A stretch of 64,000 bases of DNA, taken from the NCBI RefSeq assembly GCF_016019885.1, contig NZ_JAEANY010000001.1, positions 793,501 through 857,500 of the forward strand, written 5' to 3'. Made by a program: the position numbers and the translations under genes. This DNA comes from Aurantiacibacter sediminis. GTDB taxonomy: Bacteria; Pseudomonadota; Alphaproteobacteria; Sphingomonadales; Sphingomonadaceae. The notes below the pieces were generated by a model, which searched no databases, was not told the origin of the DNA, and saw only the letters and a program-made list of their open reading frames with translations. Shown piece after piece: positions 45,349 through 54,021 of the stretch. Each line of letters starts with the position of its first letter. Position 1 is the stretch's first letter.

Positions 45349-47192
45349 CGCGCTTTCGCACTGCCGCGCTGGTCGGCAATCCGAATGCGGGCAAAACAGC
45401 GCTTTTCAACGCACTGACCGGCGCGCGCCAAAAAATCGCCAATTATCCTGGCGTTACGGTGGAGCGCAAAGCGGGCCGGATGATCATGCCCGATGGACAG
45501 CCGATAGAGCTGATCGACTTGCCGGGTTCATACTCACTAGATGCGGCAAGCCCCGATGAAGAAGTAACGCGGCAAGTCGTGCAAGGGGAATTCCCCGGCG
45601 AGGCGCGGCCCGAACTGCTGGTCATCGTGCTGGATGCAGCCAATCTGGAACAGCATCTGGTTTTCGCGCAGGAGATCATTGCTTTGGGCGTGCCGACGGT
45701 GGTCGCGCTCAACATGGTCGATCTGGCCGAGCGTGACGGCCTCACGCTTGATCCAGCCGCTCTTTCCGATGCTCTGGGCGTGCCTGTTGTTCCGACAATC
45801 GCGGTGCGGAAGAAGGGACTTGATGCGCTGGCAGAGTCGATGGAGTCGGCTAGCCAACAGGATCTCTCCACTCGCCACGAAGTAGCCTGCCTTTCCATGC
45901 CGGAGCAGCGGCTGGCGGCGCGCAATATTGCCAAGGCGGCGATCCTTTCCGAAAGCCGGGAGCGCAAGCTGCACGCAAACCTCGACAAGGTGTTGCTGCA
46001 CCCATGGCTTGGCCCGATCATTCTGTTCGCTTTGCTGTTCATCGTTTTTCAGGCGGTGTTCGCATGGGCTGACCCCCTGATCGGGGCGATCGAGGGTTTG
46101 GCAGAGGGCGCTTCTGCGCTGGTCACCTCTTCGATGGGCGAGAGCTTCGTACGCGATTTCCTGACTGAAGGCGTTATCGCCGGGGTCGGCTCGGTCGTCG
46201 TCTTCCTGCCGCAGATCATCATCCTGTTCGCCTTCATCCTGGTGATGGAGCAATCGGGATATATGGCGCGCGCCGCCTTCATCATGGATCGGCTGATGGC
46301 CTATGTGGGCCTGTCGGGTCGCAGCTTCATCCCGCTGCTTTCCAGCTTCGCCTGCGCTATTCCGGGCATTATGGCGACGCGCTCTATCGCCGATCCCAAA
46401 GATCGGTTGACGACGATCCTGATTGCGCCGCTGATGACCTGTTCGGCGCGACTCCCGGTCTATACCGTCATCATCGCGGCGGTCATTCCGTCGAACGCCG
46501 TGGGGCCGGGTATCGGGCTGCAGGGGCTCGTCCTGTTCGGCCTTTACATTGCCGGGATTATTGGAGCGATGCTGGTGGCCCTCGTGCTGCGCCGCACTGC
46601 GACCAAGGGTGCGGCTTCGGGCTTCATCATGGAAATGCCCAAATACCAACTGCCACCGCTGCGCGATGTGCTGATCGGTTTGTGGCAACGCGCATGGGTT
46701 TTCCTGCGCCGCGCCGGCACGATCATCTTTGCGGCGACCGTGATCCTGTGGCTGCTGCTCACCTTCCCCAAGGCGGAGCCGGGCGAAAGCCAGCTCGACG
46801 CTTCTGCAGCAGGGCATATCGCAAGCTTTATGCAGCCCGCATTCGAGCCCATCGGCTTCCAGCGCGAAATGACACTCGCGCTTGTGCCGGCCATGGCTGC
46901 GCGTGAAGTGGCGGTGGCTTCGCTGGCAACGACTTATGCTGTGGATTCGGATGACGAGGCGGAGACCGAAAACGCATTGCGCGATCAGATTTCCGCGCGC
47001 TGGAGTTTGCCGACCGCGCTAGCCTTCCTCGCGTGGTTCGTCTTTGCGCCGCAATGCCTCTCGACGATCGCTGTGGCGCGGCGCGAAACCAATGGCTGGA
47101 AGTGGCCGATGGTGATGGTGGGCTATCTCTTCGCGCTTGCCTATGCTTTTGCGGGGCTTACCTATTGGGCGGCAGTCGGCCTTGGATTATAG
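45345..47192 (+). CDS. feoB: Ferrous iron transporter B (615 aa)
   Basis: Fe(II) permease with an N-terminal GTPase. G1 is GNPNAGKT (11-18), then the switch segment NYPGVTVERKAG, G3 DLPGSYSL and G4 NMVD. The membrane part has the two Gate motifs (ARAAFIMDRLMAYVGLSGRSFIPLLSSFACAIPGI and the later LVPAMAAREVAVASLATTYAV). At 615 residues it is the shorter alphaproteobacterial form. It forms an operon with feoA. Confidence 0.96.
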   Translation: MTRFRTAALVGNPNAGKTALFNALTGARQKIANYPGVTVERKAGRMIMPDGQPIELIDLPGSYSLDAASPDEEVTRQVVQGEFPGEARPELLVIVLDAANLEQHLVFAQEIIALGVPTVVALNMVDLAERDGLTLDPAALSDALGVPVVPTIAVRKKGLDALAESMESASQQDLSTRHEVACLSMPEQRLAARNIAKAAILSESRERKLHANLDKVLLHPWLGPIILFALLFIVFQAVFAWADPLIGAIEGLAEGASALVTSSMGESFVRDFLTEGVIAGVGSVVVFLPQIIILFAFILVMEQSGYMARAAFIMDRLMAYVGLSGRSFIPLLSSFACAIPGIMATRSIADPKDRLTTILIAPLMTCSARLPVYTVIIAAVIPSNAVGPGIGLQGLVLFGLYIAGIIGAMLVALVLRRTATKGAASGFIMEMPKYQLPPLRDVLIGLWQRAWVFLRRAGTIIFAATVILWLLLTFPKAEPGESQLDASAAGHIASFMQPAFEPIGFQREMTLALVPAMAAREVAVASLATTYAVDSDDEAETENALRDQISARWSLPTALAFLAWFVFAPQCLSTIAVARRETNGWKWPMVMVGYLFALAYAFAGLTYWAAVGLGL

Positions 47193-47294
47193 CGAATAAT
47201 CGCATCCGCTGTGGACACACCGCCTGGCTAGGGGTGGCGACTCGGCAGGCCCTTCGATAAGCCTACGTACGGAACAGACAAGGAATCGACGATC

Positions 47295-47819
47295 ATGGCG
47301 GGCAGCCTCAATAAAGTGATGATTATTGGCAATCTGGGTCAGGACCCGGAAGTGCGCTCTTTCCAGAATGGCGGGAAGGTGTGCAATCTGCGCGTCGCCA
47401 CCAGTGAGACGTGGAAGGACCGCAACTCGGGTGAGCGGCAGGAGCGGACACAGTGGCATACGGTCGCCATTTTCCAGGAAGGCGCTGCCAATTACGCCGA
47501 GCAATATCTGCGCAAGGGCAGCAAGGTCTATGTCGAAGGCCAGCTCGAAACCCGCAAATGGCAGGATCAGCAGGGCAATGACCGCTATTCGACCGAAGTC
47601 GTGGTTCGCCCCTATTCCGGCACGCTGACGGGCCTTGATGGCCGCGGCGATGGCGGCGGCGGCGGTGGCGGTGGCGGTGGCCAGCGCGGCGGCTTTGGCG
47701 GCGGAGGCGGCGGTGCCGGGTATGGCGATCGCGGGAACGCTGGGAATGCGCCCGGCGGCGGTTCGTCAAGCGGCGGCGGCTCAAACTATGATGATCTGGA
47801 CGACGATATTCCGTTTTGA
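47295..47819 (+). CDS. ssb: Single-stranded DNA-binding protein (174 aa)
   Basis: OB-fold protein that coats single-stranded DNA in replication and repair. It starts [21 protein letters not shown], then [14 protein letters not shown] and WHTVAIF. A glycine-rich linker (~116-160, with a run of Gly) ends in the acidic tip [10 protein letters not shown] that recruits partner proteins. A sequence 9 bp before the start (GAAC-N7-GAAT) is one base from the alphaproteobacterial LexA box. Confidence 0.96.
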   Translation: MAGSLNKVMIIGNLGQDPEVRSFQNGGKVCNLRVATSETWKDRNSGERQERTQWHTVAIFQEGAANYAEQYLRKGSKVYVEGQLETRKWQDQQGNDRYSTEVVVRPYSGTLTGLDGRGDGGGGGGGGGGQRGGFGGGGGGAGYGDRGNAGNAPGGGSSSGGGSNYDDLDDDIPF

Positions 47820-47844
47820 GGTTTGCGCGGCAGGCTGACGGGCC

Positions 47845-48630
47845 ATGCTGAAGCATCGCATTGCCTCTCTCTTCGCCAATCTCGGCATCTCCATCGGTAT
47901 GCCTTCCGAGCAGAAGGCTGTGCGCGCGCTAATCAGGCGGCTGCGCCCGGTAGGCAGCGGGCATAATCTTATCCGCATGGGCGCGGACGGTGACGGCGGC
48001 TATCTGGTACCCGATGATCTGGAAGGCATAGCGGCCTGCTTCTCACCCGGTGTGGACGATCGGGCGACGTTCGAGGCTGATTGTGCGAAAAGAGGCATTG
48101 TCTCGCATCTCGCCGATGCTTCTGTTCAAGCGATGCCGGCGGAGCTTTCGGGCGGCACTTTCCTGCGCAAATATCTCGGCGTAGTTGAGGATGAGACCAC
48201 TGCTACGCTCGCAAATTGGGTGAACGACAAGGCGCCTGGCGACGATGATCTGATCCTGCAGATGGACATTGAGGGCGCAGAGGTCCCCGTCCTGCTGAAT
48301 GCTCCCCATGATCAGTTGCGCCGGTTTCGCATTATCGTGCTCGAAGCGCACCATCTGGACCGTCTGCTGGATCGCGAGGGCTTCACTGTGATGTCGGCAT
48401 TGTTCACGCGGTTGCTGGAGCAATTTGCTGTCGTGCACGCGCATCCCAACAATTACGGCGGAGTGGTAAAGCGCGGCGATATCACCGTCCCGCGCGTGAT
48501 CGAATTTACTTTGCTACGACGAGACAGGCTGCGCGATGGCGACCCGGCTGGTCCCTTTCCGCATCCACTCGATAAGCCCAATGATCGCGGCCGTGCAGAC
48601 CTGCCTTTGCCGGAGTTTTGGCGCGGCTAA
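47845..48630 (+). CDS. FkbM-like methyltransferase family protein (261 aa)
   Basis: The segment LILQMDIEGAEVPVLLNAP (D141-E146) is the hallmark of FkbM-type SAM-dependent O-methyltransferases. ADGDGGYLVPDDL before it is seen in related sugar-linked enzymes. The usual glycine-rich SAM motif is poorly conserved (ACFSPGVDDRATFEADC), so binding may differ. Substrates of FkbM homologues vary (polyketides, sugars). It is followed by a GT2 glycosyltransferase, so a glycan substrate is plausible but not shown. Confidence 0.72.
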   Translation: MLKHRIASLFANLGISIGMPSEQKAVRALIRRLRPVGSGHNLIRMGADGDGGYLVPDDLEGIAACFSPGVDDRATFEADCAKRGIVSHLADASVQAMPAELSGGTFLRKYLGVVEDETTATLANWVNDKAPGDDDLILQMDIEGAEVPVLLNAPHDQLRRFRIIVLEAHHLDRLLDREGFTVMSALFTRLLEQFAVVHAHPNNYGGVVKRGDITVPRVIEFTLLRRDRLRDGDPAGPFPHPLDKPNDRGRADLPLPEFWRG

Positions 48631-48696
48631 CACCTAGGTATGACTGCGTAGGGTGCTGCTCAGCACTCGCTATCCATGTTTGCCCATTGAGGGCGC

Positions 48697-50127
48697 ATGG
48701 ACATCCAGGCCTCCAAAGAAGCGGAAAGCTACACGGAAGAGATTTCGGTCGAGGCAGGCGATGTTGCTTTGCCCCAGCTGGCACCCGAGCCGCCGGAGCA
48801 GCGCAAACGGTTCTACCTGCCGCTTAAATACAAATTCATCCTGACTTGCCTGCTCGCTTGTGCCTGGACAGCGTTCAGCGTCTGGCTTTCCCTTAACTGG
48901 GTCCGAGATCTGGCGAGCGTGACGACCATGGCCTTCGCGGTCATCGCGATCACTTTCATCGCCTACGTCCCCGGCTTCATGAACGCCTTCCTGTTGTCCT
49001 CGCTGCTGTTCGACCGGAAGCCGAGCCGCAGGATGCTGGGCACCTATCCCGGCGTCACCATCCTGGTCGCAGCCTATAATGAGGCGGCGGCAATCCGCGA
49101 TACGCTGACCAGCCTGGCACGACAGGAATATCCCGGCCTGCTCGAAGTCTTCGTGCTGAACGACGGCTCAAAGGATGAGACGGTCGCTCTTGCCAATGCC
49201 GCGATTGACGAACTGGAATTTCCCGAAGGCATGACCGTCAGGGTGCTCGATTTCGAAGTGAACCGCGGGAAGTCGGCAGTGTTGAACGATGGTCTAGCAG
49301 CGGCCAGTCACGACCTCATCGTCACGATCGACGGCGATTCGTGGGTGAAGCGCGATGGCCTTCGCAAGATCGTCGAACGGCTGCATTCCGACCCGCCCGA
49401 TACGCAGGCGATTGCCGGTGCTGTAATGGTGCGCAATTCGCGCAGAAATCTTATCTGCAAGGCGCAAGAGTGGGATTATTTCCATGGCATCGCTTCGATA
49501 AAGCGGATGCAGGGCATGTATCACGGCACGCTGGTGGCGCAGGGCGCGTTCAGCATTTATCGCCGAAAATCGCTGGAGCAGGTGGGTGGCTGGCCCGAAT
49601 GCGTGGGCGAAGACATCGTGCTCTCATGGGCGCTGCTGAAGCGCGGCTACCGCATTGGCTATGCCGATGATGCGCTGGTGTTCACCAATGTGCCCGACAC
49701 GATCCGGCAATTCGCCTTGCAGAGAAAGCGCTGGTCGCGCGGATTGATGGAAGCGTTCAAGGCGCATTGGCAATTGCTGTTCCAGCGCCGCATGTCGACG
49801 CTGTTTATCTGGTGGAATGTCTGCTTCCTGCCGCTCGATCTGGTCTACACGCTGGTTTTCATCCCCGGGCTGGTGCTCGCGCTGTTCGGCTATTTCTATA
49901 TTGCCGGACCATTGACGATTGCGGTGCTGCCGCTGACCATTTTGTGGAACGGGATTATCTTTCGGATCCAGTCGCGCGTTTACCGGCGTGAAGGGTTGAA
50001 AGTGCGGCGCAATCGCGGCGGATTTTTCTTCTACGCGCTCGCATACAGCCTGCTGATGCAGCCGGTATGTGTGTGGGGCTATGTGGCCGAGCTGATCGGC
50101 CTTCGCAAAGCATGGGATACAAAATGA
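48697..50127 (+). CDS. Processive-type GT2 glycosyltransferase, membrane-bound (476 aa)
   Basis: Inner membrane glycosyltransferase of the BcsA/PgaC/hyaluronan-synthase type. Two N-terminal helices (~46-104) precede the GT-A domain: VAAYNEAAAIRDTL, LNDGSKDET, DGDSW (D212, D214), GEDIVLSW (E305, D306) and the QxxRW motif LQRKRWSRG (Q342-W346). Several helices at the C-terminus could form the polymer channel. The motifs imply that it makes a beta-linked polysaccharide such as poly-GlcNAc, but no deacetylase or PilZ domain is seen. The stop overlaps the next gene, an outer membrane protein, by 4 bp. Confidence 0.88.
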   Translation: MDIQASKEAESYTEEISVEAGDVALPQLAPEPPEQRKRFYLPLKYKFILTCLLACAWTAFSVWLSLNWVRDLASVTTMAFAVIAITFIAYVPGFMNAFLLSSLLFDRKPSRRMLGTYPGVTILVAAYNEAAAIRDTLTSLARQEYPGLLEVFVLNDGSKDETVALANAAIDELEFPEGMTVRVLDFEVNRGKSAVLNDGLAAASHDLIVTIDGDSWVKRDGLRKIVERLHSDPPDTQAIAGAVMVRNSRRNLICKAQEWDYFHGIASIKRMQGMYHGTLVAQGAFSIYRRKSLEQVGGWPECVGEDIVLSWALLKRGYRIGYADDALVFTNVPDTIRQFALQRKRWSRGLMEAFKAHWQLLFQRRMSTLFIWWNVCFLPLDLVYTLVFIPGLVLALFGYFYIAGPLTIAVLPLTILWNGIIFRIQSRVYRREGLKVRRNRGGFFFYALAYSLLMQPVCVWGYVAELIGLRKAWDTK

Positions 50128-51050
50128 TGACGCGCTTCATGACAGGAGCCGCGTTGGCGGCATTGCTCAGCGTGGTTGCTGCTCCGGCGACGGCGCAGTC
50201 CGATGACCAGAGCGGCCCCGCTGTTGGGGCCAAACTCTGGGTGAGCGGCGACTCCGAAGGCACCGAAGTCGTCAAAATGCTAGGCCGCGCGCTCATCTCC
50301 TTCGAGGACCGCGAGCGATATGCCGGAATTGCGTTGGAAGCCGCGCGCTTTTCTCCCGCCACGGGAGAGGCCGAAACCGACGCACGAGTTTATCTCGATC
50401 TCGCTGATCATTGGGGAGAGGATTGGCGCTGGCAGGCGCGGATCGGCACCGATGGCCAGACCGTTCTGGGCAACGCGGAACTCCGCCGCGTGGACTGGTC
50501 GCAAAGCCTCTTTGTAGAACGCGAGATCATCGAGACTGAGCAAGGGCTCAACCGGCGGATCTATTACACCTTCATCGGAGCGAGCACTGATGTGCCGATA
50601 ACCGACACCACCAGCGCCAGCGTCACCGCCGGGCTTCAGGAATTCTCGGGGCGGAATGAACGTCTACACTTGCGCGGACGGCTCGTGCATTCGGTCGACG
50701 CGGATCTAGGACTCAGCGCGCAGCTGGATGCCCGCTATTACCACTCAACCGAGCCAGGCGAGTTCGACTATTTCTCGCCGCGCAATTTTGTCAGCGTGAT
50801 CCCACTGGTCCAGCTGCGCCGCTTCGACAGCGATGGCTGGATGTTTCTGGCAGCAGGCGGGGTGGGCGCGCAAAATAGCGGCGGCGGCGAATGGTCGGTT
50901 GCGAGATACGGGAATTTCCGCCTTGAGAGCCCTCGCGGTCGCCGCGATCTCAATGCCTTTGCAGAGATCATCTACAGCAACAATTCGATCACTGGCGGCA
51001 CCGATTATGACTATGTGATGGGGCGTGCGGGCGTGACGTTTGGTTTCTAA
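50124..51050 (+). CDS. Outer membrane beta-barrel protein coupled to the glycosyltransferase (308 aa)
   Basis: Not assigned to a named family. The signal peptide (MMTRFMTGAA...APATAQS) is followed by alternating strands (LHLRGRLVHSVDADLGLSAQLDARYYHS, WMFLAAGGVGAQ, AFAEIIYSNNSITGG) ending in an aromatic residue (GVTFGF), which suggests an outer membrane barrel. Its start overlaps the glycosyltransferase stop by 4 bp. The outer membrane porin of polysaccharide secretion systems (such as the PgaA C-terminal barrel) is a functional parallel, but the TPR domain of PgaA is missing. The role is inferred from this coupling. Confidence 0.7.
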   Translation: MMTRFMTGAALAALLSVVAAPATAQSDDQSGPAVGAKLWVSGDSEGTEVVKMLGRALISFEDRERYAGIALEAARFSPATGEAETDARVYLDLADHWGEDWRWQARIGTDGQTVLGNAELRRVDWSQSLFVEREIIETEQGLNRRIYYTFIGASTDVPITDTTSASVTAGLQEFSGRNERLHLRGRLVHSVDADLGLSAQLDARYYHSTEPGEFDYFSPRNFVSVIPLVQLRRFDSDGWMFLAAGGVGAQNSGGGEWSVARYGNFRLESPRGRRDLNAFAEIIYSNNSITGGTDYDYVMGRAGVTFGF

Positions 51051-51064
51051 GCTTTCGCGCGCGA

Positions 51065-51604
51065 TCAGGGGCCGGTATTCCATTCGTCAATCATGGACAG
51101 GCCCTGCCGAATACCTTCAACATATTCGCCGCGATCGAAATAGTCCGCCATCGCGCCTTCGATGCGATTGCGGTCTTCTACCATATAGGCGAGGCCCTCA
51201 TCGCCGGTGATGTGCACCTGCTTGTCCTGCGTGGAGACTACGATTGTCGGCCCGCCCTGATCTGCTGCGGCGAGACCGGCGGCCATGAACGGAGTCTCTC
51301 CACTCGCTGTATCGAGATCGAGCGATTCGACTATGACGAAGTGGAAAGCTGGCGCATATTCATCACCAGCCGATGCGAGAACCTCTTCGATTTCGCCGCG
51401 CGCTCTTTCTATACCTAACCAGTTGCCCTCGGTCGGCATGTCGGTATCGACGCTGTCAGTGACTGCGGCATCGTAAACGTCAGCTTCTGCCACCGGCTCT
51501 TCGCCAAGGCCGGAATTGTCGACCTCTTCAGAAGAGCCGCAGGCCGAGAGACCAAGTGCAATTGTGAGGGCGGCGGTAAGGGCGGCAGGGTGCGGGGCTT
51601 TCAT
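51065..51604 (-). CDS. Lipoprotein of unknown function (179 aa)
   Basis: A lipobox LSAC (C22) ends a typical lipoprotein signal. A short acidic Ser/Glu/Asp linker is followed by an alpha/beta-looking domain (~60-175) with GDEYAPAFHFVIVESLDL, GGPTIVVSTQDKQVHITGDEGLAYMVEDR and a C-terminal helix. No family is recognised and no active-site motif is evident. Convergent with the outer membrane protein gene. Confidence 0.75.
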   Translation of the reverse strand: MKAPHPAALTAALTIALGLSACGSSEEVDNSGLGEEPVAEADVYDAAVTDSVDTDMPTEGNWLGIERARGEIEEVLASAGDEYAPAFHFVIVESLDLDTASGETPFMAAGLAAADQGGPTIVVSTQDKQVHITGDEGLAYMVEDRNRIEGAMADYFDRGEYVEGIRQGLSMIDEWNTGP

Positions 51605-51676
51605 CGGGCGGTGTCCTCATGGCGAATTGCGTTTCGCCATTTTAACACCCGGCCCCCACGAAGAGTTCCGTCTTCG

Positions 51677-52201
51677 CTAGCTCTTCAGTCCCCGGAGCGC
51701 ATCGGCCAGCGGACCGTCACCTTCGCCTTCTTCGATCAGGCCCTGCTTGCGCCGCACGGCATCTGCATCCGGTCCTTCGGCATAGGGATCGATGGCCAGC
51801 GCGAGGCTTTGCGCGACGGCTTCGCCGAGGTCGAACTGCGTTCCGGAATAGCCGATTTCGTCGAGATCATCTTCGTCCAGCTCAATTTCCTCGTCCTCCT
51901 CGCTCGCTTCAAGGCTGGCGAGGGGGACGAATCGAAAGGCGATATCTTCGCGGATGTCGGCGGGCAGGTCATCCCCCGATACGGCGCAGCTTTGCACGAT
52001 GTCCGCCTGAATCTCGCCGCTCGCTGCAATCTTGTCGCCTTCCGCTTCAAGGCTGAGCTGCGCTTCAAGGCGATGGATGGCGACAAGGCCGAACCGCTTC
52101 GCCAACGCGGCGCGCTCGGCTTCGTCGGCCACAAGTTCGACCGGTTCAGCAGTGATCCCGCGAATGTCGGCGGGCCGCGAAAATTCTGGCGTATCGCTCA
52201 T
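51677..52201 (-). CDS. YceD/DUF177 family protein (174 aa)
   Basis: Member of the YceD (DUF177) family, linked to 23S rRNA accumulation in some bacteria. The marker QADIVQSCAVSGDDLPADI (Cys) and the acidic segment EDEEIELDEDDLDEIGY are typical. It is usually encoded beside rpmF/plsX, but here follows the ubiquinol-cytochrome c chaperone gene with a 2-bp gap, the arrangement I recall from sphingomonads. Confidence 0.85.
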   Translation of the reverse strand: MSDTPEFSRPADIRGITAEPVELVADEAERAALAKRFGLVAIHRLEAQLSLEAEGDKIAASGEIQADIVQSCAVSGDDLPADIREDIAFRFVPLASLEASEEDEEIELDEDDLDEIGYSGTQFDLGEAVAQSLALAIDPYAEGPDADAVRRKQGLIEEGEGDGPLADALRGLKS

Positions 52202-52203
52202 TG

Positions 52204-52725
52204 TCACGCCTCGAGTGGTCGCAACTGTCCGCGGATCAAAGCTGCATCATCCACCGCCTGCAGGTCATTATGCAGCGCGCGAGTGCGCACGGCGAGAGCG
52301 AACGGCTTTGTCTCATCATCGTTGAGCGTCATGTTGCGCTGGAGAATCTCGGCGAGCTTTGCATCGCTTTCGGTCATGTTTTCGCGCAGGCTACCCATGC
52401 GGCCACCGATTGCGCTCATCAACTTGCCCATATTCTTACCAACTGAAAGATCGCCCACGCCGCTATCGCGCAGCTGCCTGTCCATATCCTCGACGAACAG
52501 CTCGGTCAGCAGCGCGGTCTTGGGAGCCAGCTCCTCGCTGTTCTCCATCCGCAGCATGACGAGGCTCATCACCAGAGCGATCATGTCGAACCGGCCTTCG
52601 ACGCTGTCCTTCACACCGCAATCGGCATACCATTCGGGCTCGCGGCTGGTGCCGACCGTGGCGTGCCACAGATCGCGCAGCTCATCGCGGCCGTCTTTTC
52701 CGAGGAAGCGTTTCCAGAAGGACAT
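52204..52725 (-). CDS. Ubiquinol-cytochrome c chaperone family protein (173 aa)
   Basis: Homologue of mitochondrial CBP3/UQCC1, which helps assemble cytochrome b of complex III. I chose MSFWKRFLGKDG at 52725 as the start. GRFDMIALVMSLVMLRM, LTELFVEDMDRQLRDSGVGDLSVGKNMGKL and the C-terminal basic helix fit the family. It heads a two-gene unit with the YceD-type gene and diverges from bamE. Confidence 0.88.
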   Translation of the reverse strand: MSFWKRFLGKDGRDELRDLWHATVGTSREPEWYADCGVKDSVEGRFDMIALVMSLVMLRMENSEELAPKTALLTELFVEDMDRQLRDSGVGDLSVGKNMGKLMSAIGGRMGSLRENMTESDAKLAEILQRNMTLNDDETKPFALAVRTRALHNDLQAVDDAALIRGQLRPLEA

Positions 52726-52908
52726 GGTCAATTCTCGTTTGCTCTGGCTTGTTAAGCGCAAGTTCAATGGATGAAGCCCTAGAACGCGTTGCACCGGCGT
52801 GAGAGGTCGCCTAAGGCTCAGGCTGATCTATCGGCGCTGATATAGGTTGCCGCCGGGGCGAAGCAATTGCCCGTTGGTCCACGCCAGAGATATTTGAAGG
52901 ATTTGATT

Positions 52909-53385
52909 ATGGGTTCGATCGTGCGCAAGGCAGCAATGGCAGGGCCAGTCCTGGCCATGGCGCTTGTGACTACTGGATGTGCCTCGATCGCTACTAATCG
53001 CGGTTACATCGTCGATGAGACGCTCTTCGCAGCCGTTCAGCCGGGCATCGACAACCAGCAATCCGTGCGCGGAACGCTGGGTCAGCCGACCATGGTCAGT
53101 CAGTTCGGCGATCCGGTGTGGTATTATATTTCCAGCCGTACGGAGCAGGCCCCATTCAGCCAGCCGCGGATTGAACAGCACAATGTTTTTGCCGTGCAGT
53201 TCGATGAAGCAGGCAATGTCATCTCTACCGATCGCAGCGGGATGGAGCAGGTCGCCCGGATCGATCCGGAAAGCGACACTACGCCGACGCTCGGCCGTGA
53301 GCGTGGCTTCCTTGAAGACCTGTTCGGAAATATCGGCACGGTCGGCGGTGCAGGCCCCGGCGCTGCTGGCGGCGGTGGGCGCTGA
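52909..53385 (+). CDS. bamE: BamE-like outer membrane lipoprotein (158 aa)
   Basis: SmpA/OmlA-domain lipoprotein of the beta-barrel assembly machine. The start at 52909 gives a lipobox TTGC (C24). GYIVDETLFAAVQPGIDNQQSVRGTLGQPTMVSQFGDPVWYYISSR follows the BamE pattern (G..V.ExLGxP...F.D..WYY). A long disordered Gly/Ala tail (~125-158) is typical of alphaproteobacterial forms. Diverges from the complex III chaperone gene. Confidence 0.9.
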   Translation: MGSIVRKAAMAGPVLAMALVTTGCASIATNRGYIVDETLFAAVQPGIDNQQSVRGTLGQPTMVSQFGDPVWYYISSRTEQAPFSQPRIEQHNVFAVQFDEAGNVISTDRSGMEQVARIDPESDTTPTLGRERGFLEDLFGNIGTVGGAGPGAAGGGGR

Positions 53386-53416
53386 GGCCCCCTCTTTCCT
53401 TACAAATTGCTGATCG

Positions 53417-53445
53417 CTTGAAGCGCGCTAGGGCCGAGCCCATAT
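53417..53445 (+). promoter_or_regulatory. Heat-shock (RpoH-type) promoter for hslVU
   Basis: CTTGAA (53417-53422) and CCCATAT (53439-53445) are the -35 and -10 elements of the sigma-32 consensus (CTTGAA, CCCCATnT), 15-16 bp apart. They are placed so that transcription should begin near 53452. hslVU is a standard RpoH target. Confidence 0.75.
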
Positions 53446-53452
53446 GCGTGCC

Positions 53453-54013
53453 ATGAGTGACGATAAGGCGAGCCACGGCCTCACCCAGTGGCACGGCACC
53501 ACCATTGTGGGCGTGAAGCGTGATAGCGGCATAGTGATCGCTGGCGATGGCCAGGTCTCGATGGGCAATACGGTGATGAAGCCTAATGCGCGCAAGGTTC
53601 GTCGCATTGGCGATGAAGGCAAAGTCGTGGCGGGGTTCGCCGGCGCGACTGCCGATGCCTTTACGCTGTTCGAACGGCTGGAGCGCAAGCTTGAACAGTA
53701 TAGCGGACAGCTGCTGCGCGCTGCGGTCGAACTCGCCAAGGACTGGCGGACCGATAAGTATCTGCGCAATCTCGAAGCGCTGATGATCGTCGCGGACAAG
53801 GACACGCTGTTGGTGCTGACCGGCAATGGCGACGTTCTCGAGCCGGAAGGCGGTATCGCTGCGATCGGATCAGGCGGGAATTACGCGCTCGCTGCCGCCC
53901 GCGCCCTTACCGAATATGAAGACGATCCGGAAACGATCGCGCGCAAGGCCATGGCGGTTGCGGCGGAAATCTGCGTCTTCACCAATGGCAATGTCACCGT
54001 AGAAACGGTCTGA
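53453..54013 (+). CDS. hslV: ATP-dependent protease subunit HslV (186 aa)
   Basis: Threonine peptidase chamber of the HslUV (ClpQY) protease. The catalytic Thr is in [12 protein letters not shown] (as TTIVxV in other HslV proteins), with a short N-terminal extension removed on maturation. [32 protein letters not shown] and [15 protein letters not shown] follow. I prefer the ATG at 53453 to the one at 53444 because the latter lies inside the predicted -10 element. That would make the mRNA nearly leaderless. hslU starts 8 bp downstream. Confidence 0.95.
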   Translation: MSDDKASHGLTQWHGTTIVGVKRDSGIVIAGDGQVSMGNTVMKPNARKVRRIGDEGKVVAGFAGATADAFTLFERLERKLEQYSGQLLRAAVELAKDWRTDKYLRNLEALMIVADKDTLLVLTGNGDVLEPEGGIAAIGSGGNYALAAARALTEYEDDPETIARKAMAVAAEICVFTNGNVTVETV

Positions 54014-54021
54014 GAGAATTC

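Noticed and set aside
47635..47800. Gly-repeat tract as a separate small gene or tandem repeat array
   Set aside because: It is the glycine-rich linker of Ssb and is in frame with the OB domain and the acidic tip.
53444..53452. ATG at 53444 as the hslV start
   Set aside because: It falls within the predicted heat-shock -10 element, so it would not be in the mRNA; the ATG at 53453 is preferred.
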